Source: Gamarada debralockiae
Lineage: Eukaryota > Ascomycota > Leotiomycetes > Helotiales > Hyphodiscaceae
Reading direction: 5' to 3'
DNA length: 10,545 nt
NCBI GenBank assembly: GCA_002803225.1
Contig: NXFV01000091.1
Span: 1 to 10,545 of the forward strand
The translations under genes and the position numbers were made by a program. This document shows positions 1 to 8,178 of this stretch, in pieces. Within the stretch, counting starts at the first letter, position 1. Each line of letters opens with the position of its first letter. The notes beneath the pieces are model-generated. The model was not told the origin of the DNA. It was given only the letters and a program-made list of their open reading frames with translations, and did no database searches.

Positions 1-53
1 ACTTCAGACCATTGCTTCGCTCCTGCCGTCACACATGCCAGCTGTACTAGCTG

Positions 54-114
54 CTGACTCTACAACTGACTGTACACTGACTAACTGCTGACTAATCGCT
101 GACTGTCCCTGACT
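54..114. repeat. Degenerate CTGACT array, about 11-bp period
   Basis: Six exact CTGACT hexamers begin at 54, 66, 77, 88, 99 and 109, so they recur every 10 to 12 bases. The bases between them vary. This looks like a short degenerate minisatellite. The spacing is close to one helical turn, but nothing else here suggests a protein-binding array. Confidence 0.7.
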
Positions 115-125
115 GTGCACAAATG

Positions 126-140
126 TTGAGCCTGGCTCAA
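126..140. repeat. Perfect short palindrome, 7-bp arms
   Basis: TTGAGCC at 126-132 and GGCTCAA at 134-140 are exact reverse complements around a single central T. It lies between the CTGACT array and the GCC(C)ATGTG repeats. It could be part of a transposon end or a chance hairpin; no matching partner end was found in the window. Confidence 0.6.
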
Positions 141-148
141 AGTAATAA

Positions 149-188
149 TCGCCATGTGCAATCGCCCATGTGAAAACGCCCGTGTACC
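149..188. repeat. Three imperfect GCC(C)ATGTG direct repeats
   Basis: Three near-copies follow one another: TCGCCATGTGCAA (149-161), TCGCCCATGTGAAAA (162-176) and CGCCCGTGTACC (177-188). Short subterminal direct repeats of this kind are common near the ends of DNA transposons. With the adjacent palindrome this may be the edge of an unidentified element extending into the AT-rich stretch 190-960. That assignment is inference. Confidence 0.45.
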
Positions 189-580
189 TTCAGGAGCTAG
201 GCTCTTATTCCACTAGATGCCTTTATATTACCGTATTAGTGGCTTTATAAGACCATATCCATTTAAAAGATAATGCTATTTATAAGATATGGTTCTAATT
301 AGTTGAAGTCCAATGCAGGGGATTTTTTAAGGTTATAAGGCTAGAGTGGGGGCTTAATTTACCTCTTATCAGGGGCTGAAAACCTCCGTTTTTAGGAGCA
401 TTCCCAAGCAGAATACTTCCAGCAAAATAGCTGTGCTTGAGCTGCAATTGAAGTGAAATATCGATGTATTAAATGAAATGTATGATGGCCATTGTGACCC
501 AAATACAAACATGCTTTATTACCTATTATTTCTTCAACAAAACCTATGAAACCATCGACACTTCCCTGCCTATTTCACAC

Positions 581-817
581 CTAATCAACGTCCATACTGT
601 CATCTGCTATATCGTAGTCATCCCTAAGAATAGGATTAAACTCATCGTTATCAGAAGAGTCGAAATCAGGCTCAGAATCACTACTAGGCTCAGTTGTTAT
701 ATAATTCTTCTCCTCCAATCTATCGTTATTATCAAGAAGACCATTCCTCACTTCCTTCGCTATATAGTATGCTGCAGAGCGTAGATTTATTCGAGGCAGG
801 GGTAGAAGAGTTGTAGA
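581..817 (-). pseudogene. Fragment encoding an acidic, serine/aspartate-rich protein C-terminus
   Basis: The minus strand is open for 78 codons between an upstream in-frame TGA (818-820) and a stop at 581-583. It has no ATG, so it can only be a 3' fragment. The first half is moderately basic and hydrophobic (LLPLPRINLRSAAYYIAKEV). The second half is strongly acidic, with SSDSEPDFDSSDNDEF and an ending DDSMDVD. This composition is protein-like rather than random and fits an acidic tail of a nuclear or mobile-element protein. A further in-frame stop lies beyond the TGA, so any longer parent gene is broken. The surroundings are AT-rich and carry transposon-like repeats, so a transposase tail is one possibility. 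I do not recognise the family. Confidence 0.35.
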
Positions 818-969
818 TCAATAAGAAGGAGTAGGGGAGGTTCAAGTGCAAGATGGATATAATTTATGTCGGATTTGAGCTTAATATTCAAGATATAAGA
901 ACCCATTCCTATTATATGAAAATATGTGCAATATATTATTTGATAAGCTCCACTACTGGAAACACTGTC

Positions 970-1567
970 CTTCTCTACATCTTTAAAGGCTTAGCGACTA
1001 ACTACCGCGAAGAAATCGAGCTCATCGGCTCTGTCTACCCCTCCGAAGAATTCCTCTTTCCCGGGGACGGCAAAGAAGCCCGCCTGACATTCGCTGAAGC
1101 TCTTCTCCGCGCTAAAGGTCCGCTCGAATTCGCCAATGTCTCTAATAATGAAGTCATGTCCACACCCTAAGAGAAAGCCCTTAGTGCTTTGATCCGCAGG
1201 AAGTACAACACGTATTTCTATGTCCTTGATAAATTTCCTATTGATGCACATCCTTTCTACGCTCTTCCTAACCCTGAGAACCCAAAAGCTATGAACGCAT
1301 ATGATTTCATGATGAGAGGATAGGAGATTCTGTCCGGAGGTCAGCGAGTCCATTTGCCGCATGAGTTGGAGAAGACTATTAGAGCAAAGGGCCTTGATCC
1401 CAATCAGCTGGATATCAAGGAGTACATTGATATGTTCAGGAGTGTTGGTGTGCTACCTCATAGTGGTGGTGGCATTGGACTCGATCGGGTGGTGGCATGT
1501 ATCTAAACTTACCGAGTGTGCATTTGGCTGCTGACTACCGAGGACACCGAAGAGATTGGCTCCTTAG
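970..1567 (+). pseudogene. Aspartyl-tRNA synthetase pseudogene (C-terminal catalytic part)
   Basis: The translation matches the C-terminal third of cytosolic class II aspartyl-tRNA synthetases, which charge tRNA-Asp. Recognisable in order are IFKGLATNY (979 on), RLTFAEALL (about 1093), KYNTYFYVLDKFP (about 1201), HPFYALPNPENPKAMNAYDF, EILSGGQRVH (about 1324) and motif 3, GGGIGLDRVV (1465-1494), with its ATP-binding arginine. The reading ends with the family-typical tail RTPKRLAP and TAG at 1565-1567. It is dead: there are in-frame stops at 1168-1170 (TAA) and 1321-1323 (TAG), a missing base at 1499/1500 (a TGG codon reduced to TG) and another near 1538/1540. The anticodon-binding domain and motifs 1 and 2 are absent. 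Homology starts abruptly near 970, where the sequence changes from AT-rich to near-balanced. Both stops lie where relatives carry glutamine. Confidence 0.88.
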
Positions 1568-2603
1568 GTTTGTGAGAGTCTTCGAGGGGACATTTTGTTC
1601 GTTGGAGCTCAGGAATTCGGGAATCGTGGATGTCTTGAGGTTTCGTTCCAAGTCCTTCGGAAGAGTGCATGTCTCCTTCTCGTGTCTTGACTAGAGTACA
1701 GAATAAATAGAGAGTATTGAAAGCTAGGGGTTGCGCGTGCGTTTTCCATCTCCTACTGCTTGGTGCCTATTGACAGTCATTGAGTTGGCTTGAGCGTTTG
1801 TCAAGTTGATGAGCCTGACAATGAATACTGGGATGACACAGCAAGGAGACAGTGTGCCCACTCTCCAGAAACAAGTTTGACATATTGAAGGATGTCGCTG
1901 CCCCAGTAGTCGCCTCTTGCACACTAATTCAATGCATGCTTATTTTTGCAATATCACTCCCGATTGAAGGCTGAAGCATAGAACTTGATGTCGTTCTATA
2001 GTGCATCATGTATATCACGTCCAACTTAAGTTTATATGGAGGCGAGCTCACTGCTCAGGTTTAGGACATAAACGCCAACTTGAGGTTCCTAGAAGCAGTT
2101 ATTCATATTGTTCAAAGCGGGAGAGGAAGAAGGTGCGATGTGGTGCTGTGCTGTGCTGTACTATGCTGACGGACTTCGACTTTACACTTCAATCTATTTA
2201 CAACCAATTACTGTACTTACTTTGAGGTCACGATGATTCACTAAAGAAGTCTGGGGCATTTCTTTCGACTGCTGTCTATAGAATTGTCGTATTCGATGTA
2301 CAAGTCAGTATCGATTGTCGATGGAGCCTCTTATCTTCATTTCCTGTGACCTCCATCTTCCAATGGCTAATGCAAAATGGTACTTTGCTAAGTAGTGGCT
2401 TTTGGATCCTCACTCACGACATAGTACCATGATGGCCGAAGTTGTGCATTAAGGAGAAGTGACCGCGGCGCCGCAACGATGCTTTTTACCCTACTAGGAG
2501 CGATCTATGTAACACAATTTTCACAACTCTTTCAGCGACTTCTCTCAATTGACTCGAATAATTTAGTGGTTTTAGCATATTGATAGGATCCAGGCGTACG
2601 GAG
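1568..2603. other. Intergenic stretch, no gene recognised
   Basis: Only short open frames without recognisable protein motifs occur on either strand. Small items seen are a GTGCT triplet repeat at 2143-2157 and a 10-bp palindrome GCGGCGCCGC near 2466. No tRNA, intron-bearing gene or transposon end was recognised before the TA at 2604. Confidence 0.5.
2143..2157. repeat. GTGCT microsatellite, three copies
   Basis: Three exact GTGCT units run head to tail, followed by a degenerate continuation (GTACTATGCTG). It is short and probably of no functional meaning. Confidence 0.6.
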
Positions 2604-2605
2604 TA

Positions 2606-2632
2606 CAATCAGGTCATAAAATTCTTCGTCAC
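2606..2632 (+). repeat. Left terminal inverted repeat of the Tc1-like element
   Basis: It begins CAATCAGGTCA directly after the TA at 2604-2605 and ends TTCGTCAC. It pairs with 3877-3903 in inverse orientation with four mismatches, at repeat positions 12, 17, 18 and 19. It is the expected transposase binding and cleavage end. Confidence 0.93.
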
Positions 2633-2729
2633 AATACAAGATATTTTCGCTTAGTTATGCAACTACTACCCCCCTTCCTACACCCACAATTAAATTAATT
2701 TTAATTATTATTCTTTTAAACTTGCCACC

Positions 2730-3789
2730 ATGGGTGTTGTAACTAGACAAAAGTGCAAGGAGCTTACTCTAACTCAAAGATCTGTAATATAGACCCTTTA
2801 CTTAGAAGGATATACACCAACCCAGATTTCTAAGAAAAGAAGACCCCCCGTACTACTATTGTCTCATTTCTCAAACGTCAAGCTCCTGCCACCACCTAAC
2901 CTTCAAAAGCTTGCCCCGAAGTAGTACAAAACAAAAAAAAATTACTCCTTAGGGTTAAAGAGCACTCTTACGCACTACTTCCCTGGACACTAGGATGACC
3001 TTGTAATCACTCTCTACGCTATCTAAATCCGGCAAGAAACTCAATTGTCATACAGTCGCGATTATCCTCAAATCATTCAGAGAAGCCAAGCGCCGGCCAC
3101 GCATGAGCCATTCTCAAGTCCTTTACACAAGAAGAAGCGTTGGATACATTGTCGTGCTGAAAAAGCCATGGGAAAAGATAATAGGAAGGTGTGCTATAGT
3201 GAAGAGGTTACGTTTATAGTAGGGGAGGCCTCGACTATATTCTGGGTTATACATGGGGCTAGTAGGGAAGAGGAGTATGCGGACAAGAACCTACGTCCTA
3301 CTTTAAGAGTAGGCGTACGACAGTAGGTGTGTGGAGTTGTTTTTGTGGAGACGAGATAGGGCTGCTTTATATACTCCCAGTAGAGGAGCATATAACAGCT
3401 AAGAGGTATAAATAAGTACTTTAAAAGTTATTTATTCTATTCTATTAAAGAATAGTAAGAAAGTATAGGCTAGATGTAGTCATGCAAGAGGATAAAACTC
3501 CTTGGCATATCGCTAGGATAATTAAGAATTATTTGGCTAACAACGGGGTAAACAGAATAGGGGGCTACCTCAGTCCCCAGATCTCAATCCCATTGAGAAT
3601 TTGTGGAATTACATCAAGGATATAATCTCTAGGCAAAAGCATAGAAGGTTAACTACACAAGGAATGAGGAGAGTATTACATGTAATTTGGCCCCAAATTA
3701 CCAGAGGTTTCCTTTTAAAATTGTGTGATTCTGTACCTAAAAGAGGGGTGGCATGCTTGGAAAATAAGAGACGTGCAACAAAGTACTAG
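2730..3789 (+). pseudogene. Tc1-like DD34E transposase pseudogene
   Basis: The ancestral start is ATG 2730-2732 in a very strong context (GCCACCATGG) and the end is TAG 3787-3789, about 353 codons, usual for a Tc1 transposase. The N-terminus reads as a helix-turn-helix DNA-binding region (ELTLTQRS, then LYLEGYTPTQISKK near 2790-2835), interrupted by TAG shortly after 2780. The frame shifts near 2845 and again before 3045. The middle part contains HKKKRW and CYSEEVTFIVGEAS, where the first catalytic Asp of the usual SDE motif reads Glu (3201-3203). A second acidic site lies in MQEDKTPWHIARI (Asp 3491-3493). After a one-base shift comes PDLNPIENLWNYIKD with the catalytic Glu at 3595-3597. With the missing base allowed for, the Asp-Glu spacing is 34 residues. 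It cannot make an active enzyme. Confidence 0.92.
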
Positions 3790-3876
3790 AATAGCTTTAA
3801 TTTGAGCCTAGAATGGATAGATATGCTCTAAAATTGATGAAGTTATAATAGGAAGCAGGTAGTCTAAAAATATCAC

Positions 3877-3903
3877 GTGACGAACGCTTTTCTGACCTGA
3901 TTG
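3877..3903 (-). repeat. Right terminal inverted repeat of the Tc1-like element
   Basis: Read on the minus strand it starts CAATCAGGTCA and ends TTCGTCAC, mirroring 2606-2632 at 23 of 27 positions. It is followed by TA at 3904-3905. The next inner bases (GATATTTTT on the minus strand) also resemble the left side, so the symmetry may reach slightly further in. Confidence 0.93.
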
Positions 3904-3905
3904 TA

Positions 3906-5011
3906 CATCCGTTCATACATGGCTTCTATCTCCTTGTTTAGCTGGTTAAACATCAGTATTTCACACACCGTGACCAAGCCACCGCGCGGCGTTTTCCACT
4001 TCAGAGCTCATGAATTTGAGTTCACATGACTCTTCAATACAAAACCGCCCAAGCCGTCGATGACGTGCAAACAAGCAAGTCTTTCCGCCCCCATTTTAAT
4101 GTGCCTCCAACTCGGGCGGGGTTGACGGGGTGTCTCCTGTCAATGTAAAGACAGGCCAAAATCCCCGAAACGCCTTGTGAGCTCCTGGTAAGCCACTACT
4201 TCCACGTGGTGCTAGCTCATCCTTTGCCTCAAGCAAATGGCTTTCCCGTGGCGTTTTTGAACTCCTTGATTCAGCTCCTTACATCAGCTTCTGCATTAAT
4301 CTGCATATTGGAGTTGCACGAAAGGGGGGAGGACTCAAAATTCTGGTTTCTATCGTTTGAGACTCAAGGTTTTCGTCTCATAACTGAATGTTGGCCCCCT
4401 TCAATCACAGCCCTAAATCTCGTAACCAAGCTCATAAGCCGACTTACTTCATGGGAGCACCACACGTGGGAAATACCCGGCCTCATATTGAATGTACGCC
4501 CAAATGTAAGGGGTCGGGCAACTGTGCCAATTAATTGACAACTATCATAATGCTACATAGTAGACCTAGCAGGAACAGATCTTGAAGCTCAGGTCTGAAT
4601 TTCTACATCCTGGATTTGGTCTCACACTTCTTTTTCCGGGTTAAAGATCACTGGTTGAGACTTGAAATTCGGGATCTCATTGCTAGTCTGCTCCACTTGT
4701 GGTTGTGTATGCTGAAGTTGTTGGTTGGTGTCTCAAAAAAGTTGCAGAGCCGTGGTCAAGCTTCAGTTGATTCCCGCATGAAATTGAAGTTTGGTATGAG
4801 CCTCTGCGGGAGAGGTTTGAGTGGGCTTTTTGGGGTTGCACCGATGGGACGTTGACTGTGAAGTGGAGCTTTTCCCCTAGCATTATATTAGTGGCTATGG
4901 GAATTTTCACCCCTGAAGTTTTAAGAGGTTGCGGGGCGAGAGGTAAAGCCGTAAGACAATAATCGTGTTACCTCAACGTTGGACAGATTCCGGAACGATT
5001 TTCAAAATTTG
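3906..5011. other. Intergenic stretch, no gene recognised
   Basis: The longest open frame is about 110 codons (4206-4538, plus strand) and starts from a non-ATG codon. It has no recognisable motif and an irregular composition. Short frames on the minus strand near 4683-4910 are equally featureless. No terminal repeats, tRNA or splice-bounded exons could be supported. Confidence 0.5.
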
Positions 5012-6231
5012 ATGGAGAATAAGCCACAAAAACGAAAACGAGGAATACCCTGATCAAGGAAGAGTGTGGAGCCTGTGGAGCCTCATTCGATTGAAGTGGT
5101 GAGCAGTCCACAAGTCTGGAAGAGGCTTCATTCTCGTAAACTTGGTATGATCGTGGAGTGGTACAACATCTGCCCAAGAAGAATCTTCTTACAACTGGCG
5201 GAACTTTTCTTCCATCTCACAGGATCTAGTTGCTTGCTCATCCAGTAAAACTATGAGAGAATGAGTTTGTTTGACATACCGCGCTATAAATAGTCGCTTG
5301 GTGCGGCTGAGTCTTTTTTGTTACCCCGCAGCATGCAAGAGCGCCACCAAAGATCTCCTCGACATCCGACTAGGCCGCCAAAGAAATCCTTTACGTATAT
5401 GCACTACTTACCTAAGAGATTCAAGGAATCTGAGCCCAAGAGGCTTGAAGGGGATCACCTTTTGCATGGTAGCTGAGGCTCCACGAAGCCCTCCAATTCG
5501 AGGACGCGCGTTCGCCAAGACACCCTCGCTTCCGAAGAGGATATGTAGTGCATCCCTTCCACGGACCATCTTCTCCTCATTATTCTTATATGTCTTGGCA
5601 AAGCCAGTGGCACTATTGCCAAGCAAAATGATCCCCATCCTTCTGGACTCGAAGCAAACCGCGATCAGGCTAAGGACTTGGCGAAGCTTAACGGAACGAA
5701 ACGATTGGAAATGCTGTATAGAAAACCAATCGACAACTACTTGTCGGATGCACTGGCTCAATGCCAAGAGTTCTAGCATCATTGCTTACCTTCCTGCTGT
5801 CGACAATCCTGGAAGGCCAACGATCATCGGGGAATTTAGGATGCTAGCCATCACGCCTTTCAGCAAATACCAAGCCGGAAAAAAGTGCTTCCCGTGTTTG
5901 GCTGACCTGATCTGGAGGGCGGAAGAGAAACCTCATTCGATAAGGCTATTCGGAAAGGTACCGGAATATTGCAACGGGAAGAAGCAGAAACTCGACTCCC
6001 AACAGCAGCAACGAGAGGCGGAGCCTTGCGAAGGACAACTCATTCAACACAAACCAATTTTAACTATTCCAAATTTCTTCACTGGATCTCAGTGGATGAT
6101 CTTACAGGGAGCTCAAACTCAAGTGGTTGTCTTTCAACGAGGTGTCTCTCAGGTTGCGAAGCGGAATATGCAACATCAGCTGTTAAAAAGGGAATTCGAA
6201 TGAATTTCGACAGAACAGGCTCTCGTGCATA
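5012..6231 (+). pseudogene. Possible relic of an unidentified gene
   Basis: I do not recognise a family here, and the call is weak. In one plus-strand frame, ATG 5012 opens a basic stretch (NKPQKRKRG) closed by TGA at 5051. A TATAAATA box lies at 5285-5292, and ATG 5333 in the same frame gives 47 codons up to TGA 5474. The frame then continues with coding-like text broken by TAG 5546, including AKDLAKLNGTKRLEMLY and PIDNYLSDALAQ (about 5660-5770), then TAG 5774, and reopens until the TAG just before 6235. All these stops could come from CGA or CAG by one C-to-T change. Another plus frame is open for 313 codons (5265-6203), but its product is unlike a normal protein. A minus-strand ATG frame (5408-5782, 124 codons) ends beside a GTAAGT, so a gene on that strand is also possible. 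Confidence 0.28.
5285..5292 (+). promoter_or_regulatory. TATA-box-like TATAAATA
   Basis: A consensus-like TATAAATA lies 41 bases upstream of ATG 5333. If the relic at 5012-6231 was once a gene starting at that ATG, this would be its core promoter. Spacing to the ATG is short but possible. A chance match is not excluded. Confidence 0.3.
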
Positions 6232-6427
6232 GTGGCGGCCAACCCAAAGCTTCCACCTTTCCAGATTTCCGTCCTAATGCTTTTGGGTTGTTGAGCTGGG
6301 TCCATGACCTATTCTCGGTTGAATGCCCCACCCTTACATCTGATTCTGGCAGACTGATCGGACCATGGTGTGATGTTGGGTCTGTTGGTGACGGCTGAAG
6401 GACTTGAGACGCTCTCCAACGAAAATC

Positions 6428-6433
6428 TATAAA
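6428..6433 (+). promoter_or_regulatory. TATA box of the secreted repeat-protein gene
   Basis: TATAAA lies 137 bases before ATG 6570. It is followed by a C/T- and A-rich leader containing several CAACTC/CCAACC blocks, typical of fungal 5' leaders. The ATG itself sits in CACCATG, a good eukaryotic start context. The rest of 6232-6427 shows no gene. Confidence 0.5.
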
Positions 6434-6569
6434 GCCAACCCCTTCGAGAAATCCCCAGCATCTTCCTACTTCCATCAACTCAGACGAGCACAGACTCCAA
6501 CCCAGCAATATTCAAGCTCTAGTTTATTAAACATCTCAACGTTCGTTGACTAAAACCCTTTCGTTCACC

Positions 6570-7559
6570 ATGCAGATGAAAGTGGCCTCCATTTTTGCTG
6601 CGCTTTGGTAGGCAATCACATTCATACTCGGGGTTTCTTCAGACTTCTTTCTGACTTTGATGCAGCGCTACTGCCGCCAGCCTTCCCAGTCCAAATGCTG
6701 GAATGGGGCTCATGACCCGCGGTGTAGGTTCCATTTCACTCATAAGCCCCAACAAGACACGATTCTGCTCTTTCAATGCCATGCCCTACCAGCAAAAAAT
6801 AGTTCCCCTCCACGTCTTTTAATGCCCATCCTTTAGTCTCTAACTAAAAACCCTCATTAGTGGGACAAAGACCAGCAGCAATGCCATTCCCATCAAGGTT
6901 ACCACTGGGACGATAACCAGAAATGCTGCTATGACAACAACGGCCATCTTTGGAGCTGGGACAACTGGGCAGATGAGAAGGACAAATGCTCCAAAATGAA
7001 CTACGACTGGGACGATGGCCAAAAATGCTGCTTCGACAACCACCACAACAAATGGGACTACGATCATAAGGACGTTGACCACAAGCAGAAGTGTGATGGA
7101 AAGAGGTGAGGGACCATCAGCTCTCTCCTTCCTCCCTCCCCAATCCAAATGAGGGTTTACTCTCATGTGCCACGTTTACTCCTTGTTACTCCCGATGTTC
7201 TCCCATGAGGCATAAGTCACTCCATTTATATGTGAAACAATTTAAATCAGGAGTTGCTGACTCCCGGATCATCTAGGTACCGCTGGGATGATGGTCAGAA
7301 ATGCTGCTACGACAACGACAACCATGAGTGGGATTATGATGATCAAGACGATCACCAGCGTAAGAAAGACAAGTGTGACCAAATGCGGTATAACTGGGAT
7401 GATGGCAACCAATGCTGCTGGGACTTTGAGCATAAGAGGTGGGATTATGATCAAAAAGATATTGATCACAAGCAGAAGTGTGATGATAAGCATTATCGGT
7501 GGGACGACCACAAGAAGTGCTGCTACGACAACAACAACCAGAAGTGGAATTACATTTGA
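6570..7559 (+). CDS. Secreted cysteine-rich protein with five tandem WDD-CC modules (four exons)
   Basis: The exons are 6570-6607, 6666-6723, 6861-7105 and 7277-7559. Joined, they keep one open frame of 207 codons plus TGA. Residues 1 to about 18 (MQMKVASIFAALCATAAS) form a signal peptide, so the product is probably secreted; a short linker follows. Five modules start at residues 40, 75, 110, 147 and 182, of 35, 35, 37, 35 and 26 residues. Their shared pattern is C-x(4-5)-Y-x-W-D-D-x2-[KQ]-C-C-[YFW]-D, then W after five or six residues and a D/K/H-rich spacer. The mature part has 15 cysteines, three per module, and 14 tryptophans. The function is unknown. From memory, secreted ascomycete proteins with Y-x-W-x5-CC modules exist, but I cannot name a family. 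It could be an effector-like, cell-wall or metal-binding protein. Nothing in the frame is broken, unlike its neighbours. Confidence 0.82.
6608..6665 (+). other. Intron 1 of the secreted repeat-protein gene (58 bp)
   Basis: The donor is GTAGGC, the branch point CTGAC is at 6651-6655 and the acceptor is GCAG at 6662-6665. Splicing joins TG to C, making a Cys codon inside the signal peptide. Without it, the reading meets TAG at once. Confidence 0.8.
6724..6860 (+). other. Intron 2 of the secreted repeat-protein gene (137 bp)
   Basis: The donor is GTAGGT, the branch point CTAAC is at 6840-6844 and the acceptor is TTAG ending at 6860. It is phase 0, joining Gly-32 to Trp-33. Competing donors (GTGTAG at 6722, GTTCCA at 6728) would need a different acceptor to keep frame, so this pair is preferred. 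A read-through form would stop at the TAA near 6820. Confidence 0.7.
6882..7556 (+). repeat. Coding tandem repeat, five units in an A-B-A-B-A order
   Basis: The units are 6882-6986, 6987-7091, 7092-7373 (minus the intron), 7374-7478 and 7479-7556. Units 1 and 3 end in KDK, while units 2 and 4 end in DHKQK. Units 2 and 4 start with a Met two residues before the Tyr (SKMNY, DQMRY), while units 3 and 5 have Lys at that place (DGKRY, DDKHY). This points to duplication of a two-module block. The bases 7079-7097 and 7466-7484 are nearly identical, so the duplication is fairly recent or has been kept similar by gene conversion. Confidence 0.8.
7106..7276 (+). other. Intron 3 of the secreted repeat-protein gene (171 bp)
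   Basis: The donor is GTGAGG, the branch point CTGAC is at 7257-7261 and the acceptor is CTAG ending at 7276. AG plus G makes Arg, followed by Tyr-Arg-Trp-Asp-Asp, so the third module is rebuilt exactly (C-DGKR-YRWDD). This repeat continuity across the junction is strong support for the splice. Confidence 0.88.
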
Positions 7560-8178
7560 AGGGCTGAAGCAAACGTTTGACGTGTCTGACTTTCGTAGCG
7601 TTTCGTTAATGCTGCGATGACTTCCCTTTGCTGGTTTGATTGAACTTGGTCTAATGGATTAGCACACGACTTGGGGGTTTAGTACACTGCCTTTAATGTT
7701 AGTGTTTGTTGCAATTTCTCTAATTATATCACTGATTCACTCAATTTTGGCGGAGCCATCATGTCCTCTGTGCCTATTTCTTTAGCCAGCCATCCCCGAG
7801 AATAGCGTGATCAAACATGCATTATATACTTCAAGACATAAGTCTGTCCAGGCACAAATTTCTAGCAATCACATAAACTGGCTATTTGTGTTGTGTATAT
7901 ATCGTATCAATTACCGAACATGGCAGGTGCAATGCGCTCCGGAAAAAGTCCTCTTAGCGCACCCAAAGCCTATTCGTGCCGTAGCAACTGCGTTCAACCC
8001 CTGTTTGATGGACGTCATGACAATTCAAACATCCTCCAATGGTGCCGTCGAAAGTTATCTTCTTGCAAATACCCTGTCAAAGTTCGATAACATTTCACAT
8101 ATTATAAGTGCAACTCTTCGCTCGTCCGTCTCTTCAAACATTCTTCACGGAGCTTGAAATGAACAGTCTGTCTCCAAC
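7560..8178. other. Intergenic stretch between the repeat-protein gene and the hydrolase relic
   Basis: This must hold the 3' untranslated region and terminator of the upstream gene and the former promoter of the hydrolase. A TATAAG lies near 8100 and a C/T-rich leader (CTCGTCCGTCTCTTC) lies between it and ATG 8179. Open frames at 7807-8157 and 7893-8090 have no recognisable motif. Confidence 0.5.

Larger units (their letters stand above)
2604..3905 (+). mobile_element. Tc1/mariner-family DNA transposon, complete but dead
   Basis: The element proper is 2606-3903 (1,298 bp). It is flanked by TA at 2604-2605 and 3904-3905, the target duplication left by Tc1/mariner transposases. Its ends are 27-bp inverted repeats (2606-2632 and 3877-3903) identical at 23 of 27 positions. 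Inside is a single transposase gene of expected length, now broken. Size, TA site, repeat length and the DD34E spacing of the transposase all agree with the Tc1 branch. Both ends and both TA copies survive, so the element could in principle still be mobilised by a transposase supplied from an intact relative. The flanks, rejoined across a single TA, give the likely empty site. Confidence 0.93.

Noticed and set aside
54..188. CRISPR-like array
   Set aside because: The repeat units are 6 to 13 bases and degenerate, with no uniform spacers. The context is a eukaryotic genome.
991..1362. A 123-codon minus-strand open frame over the synthetase relic
   Set aside because: It is antisense to clear synthetase sequence and has no motif of its own.
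2374..2430. ATGGTACT and AGTACCAT as an inverted repeat about 45 bases apart
   Set aside because: The arms are only 8 bp with no flanking duplication or wider symmetry, which is expected by chance in 10 kb.
5265..6203. A 313-codon plus-strand open frame as a real protein
   Set aside because: It starts without ATG (first ATG at 5466). Its product is rich in scattered Arg, Cys, Pro and Ser without domain-like order, and other frames in the same place look more coding-like. Kept only as an observation.
7254..7559. A 101-codon frame starting at TTG 7254 as a stand-alone gene
   Set aside because: Its first residues are intron sequence with the branch point CTGAC. The repeat register is complete only when joined to the exon ending at 7105.
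6840..7572. Long minus-strand open frames opposite the repeat-protein exons, including valine/isoleucine-rich ones
   Set aside because: They are mirror effects of the GAC/GAT, AAC, TGG and CAC codon usage of the plus-strand repeats. They have no independent motifs, and one of them runs across intron 3.
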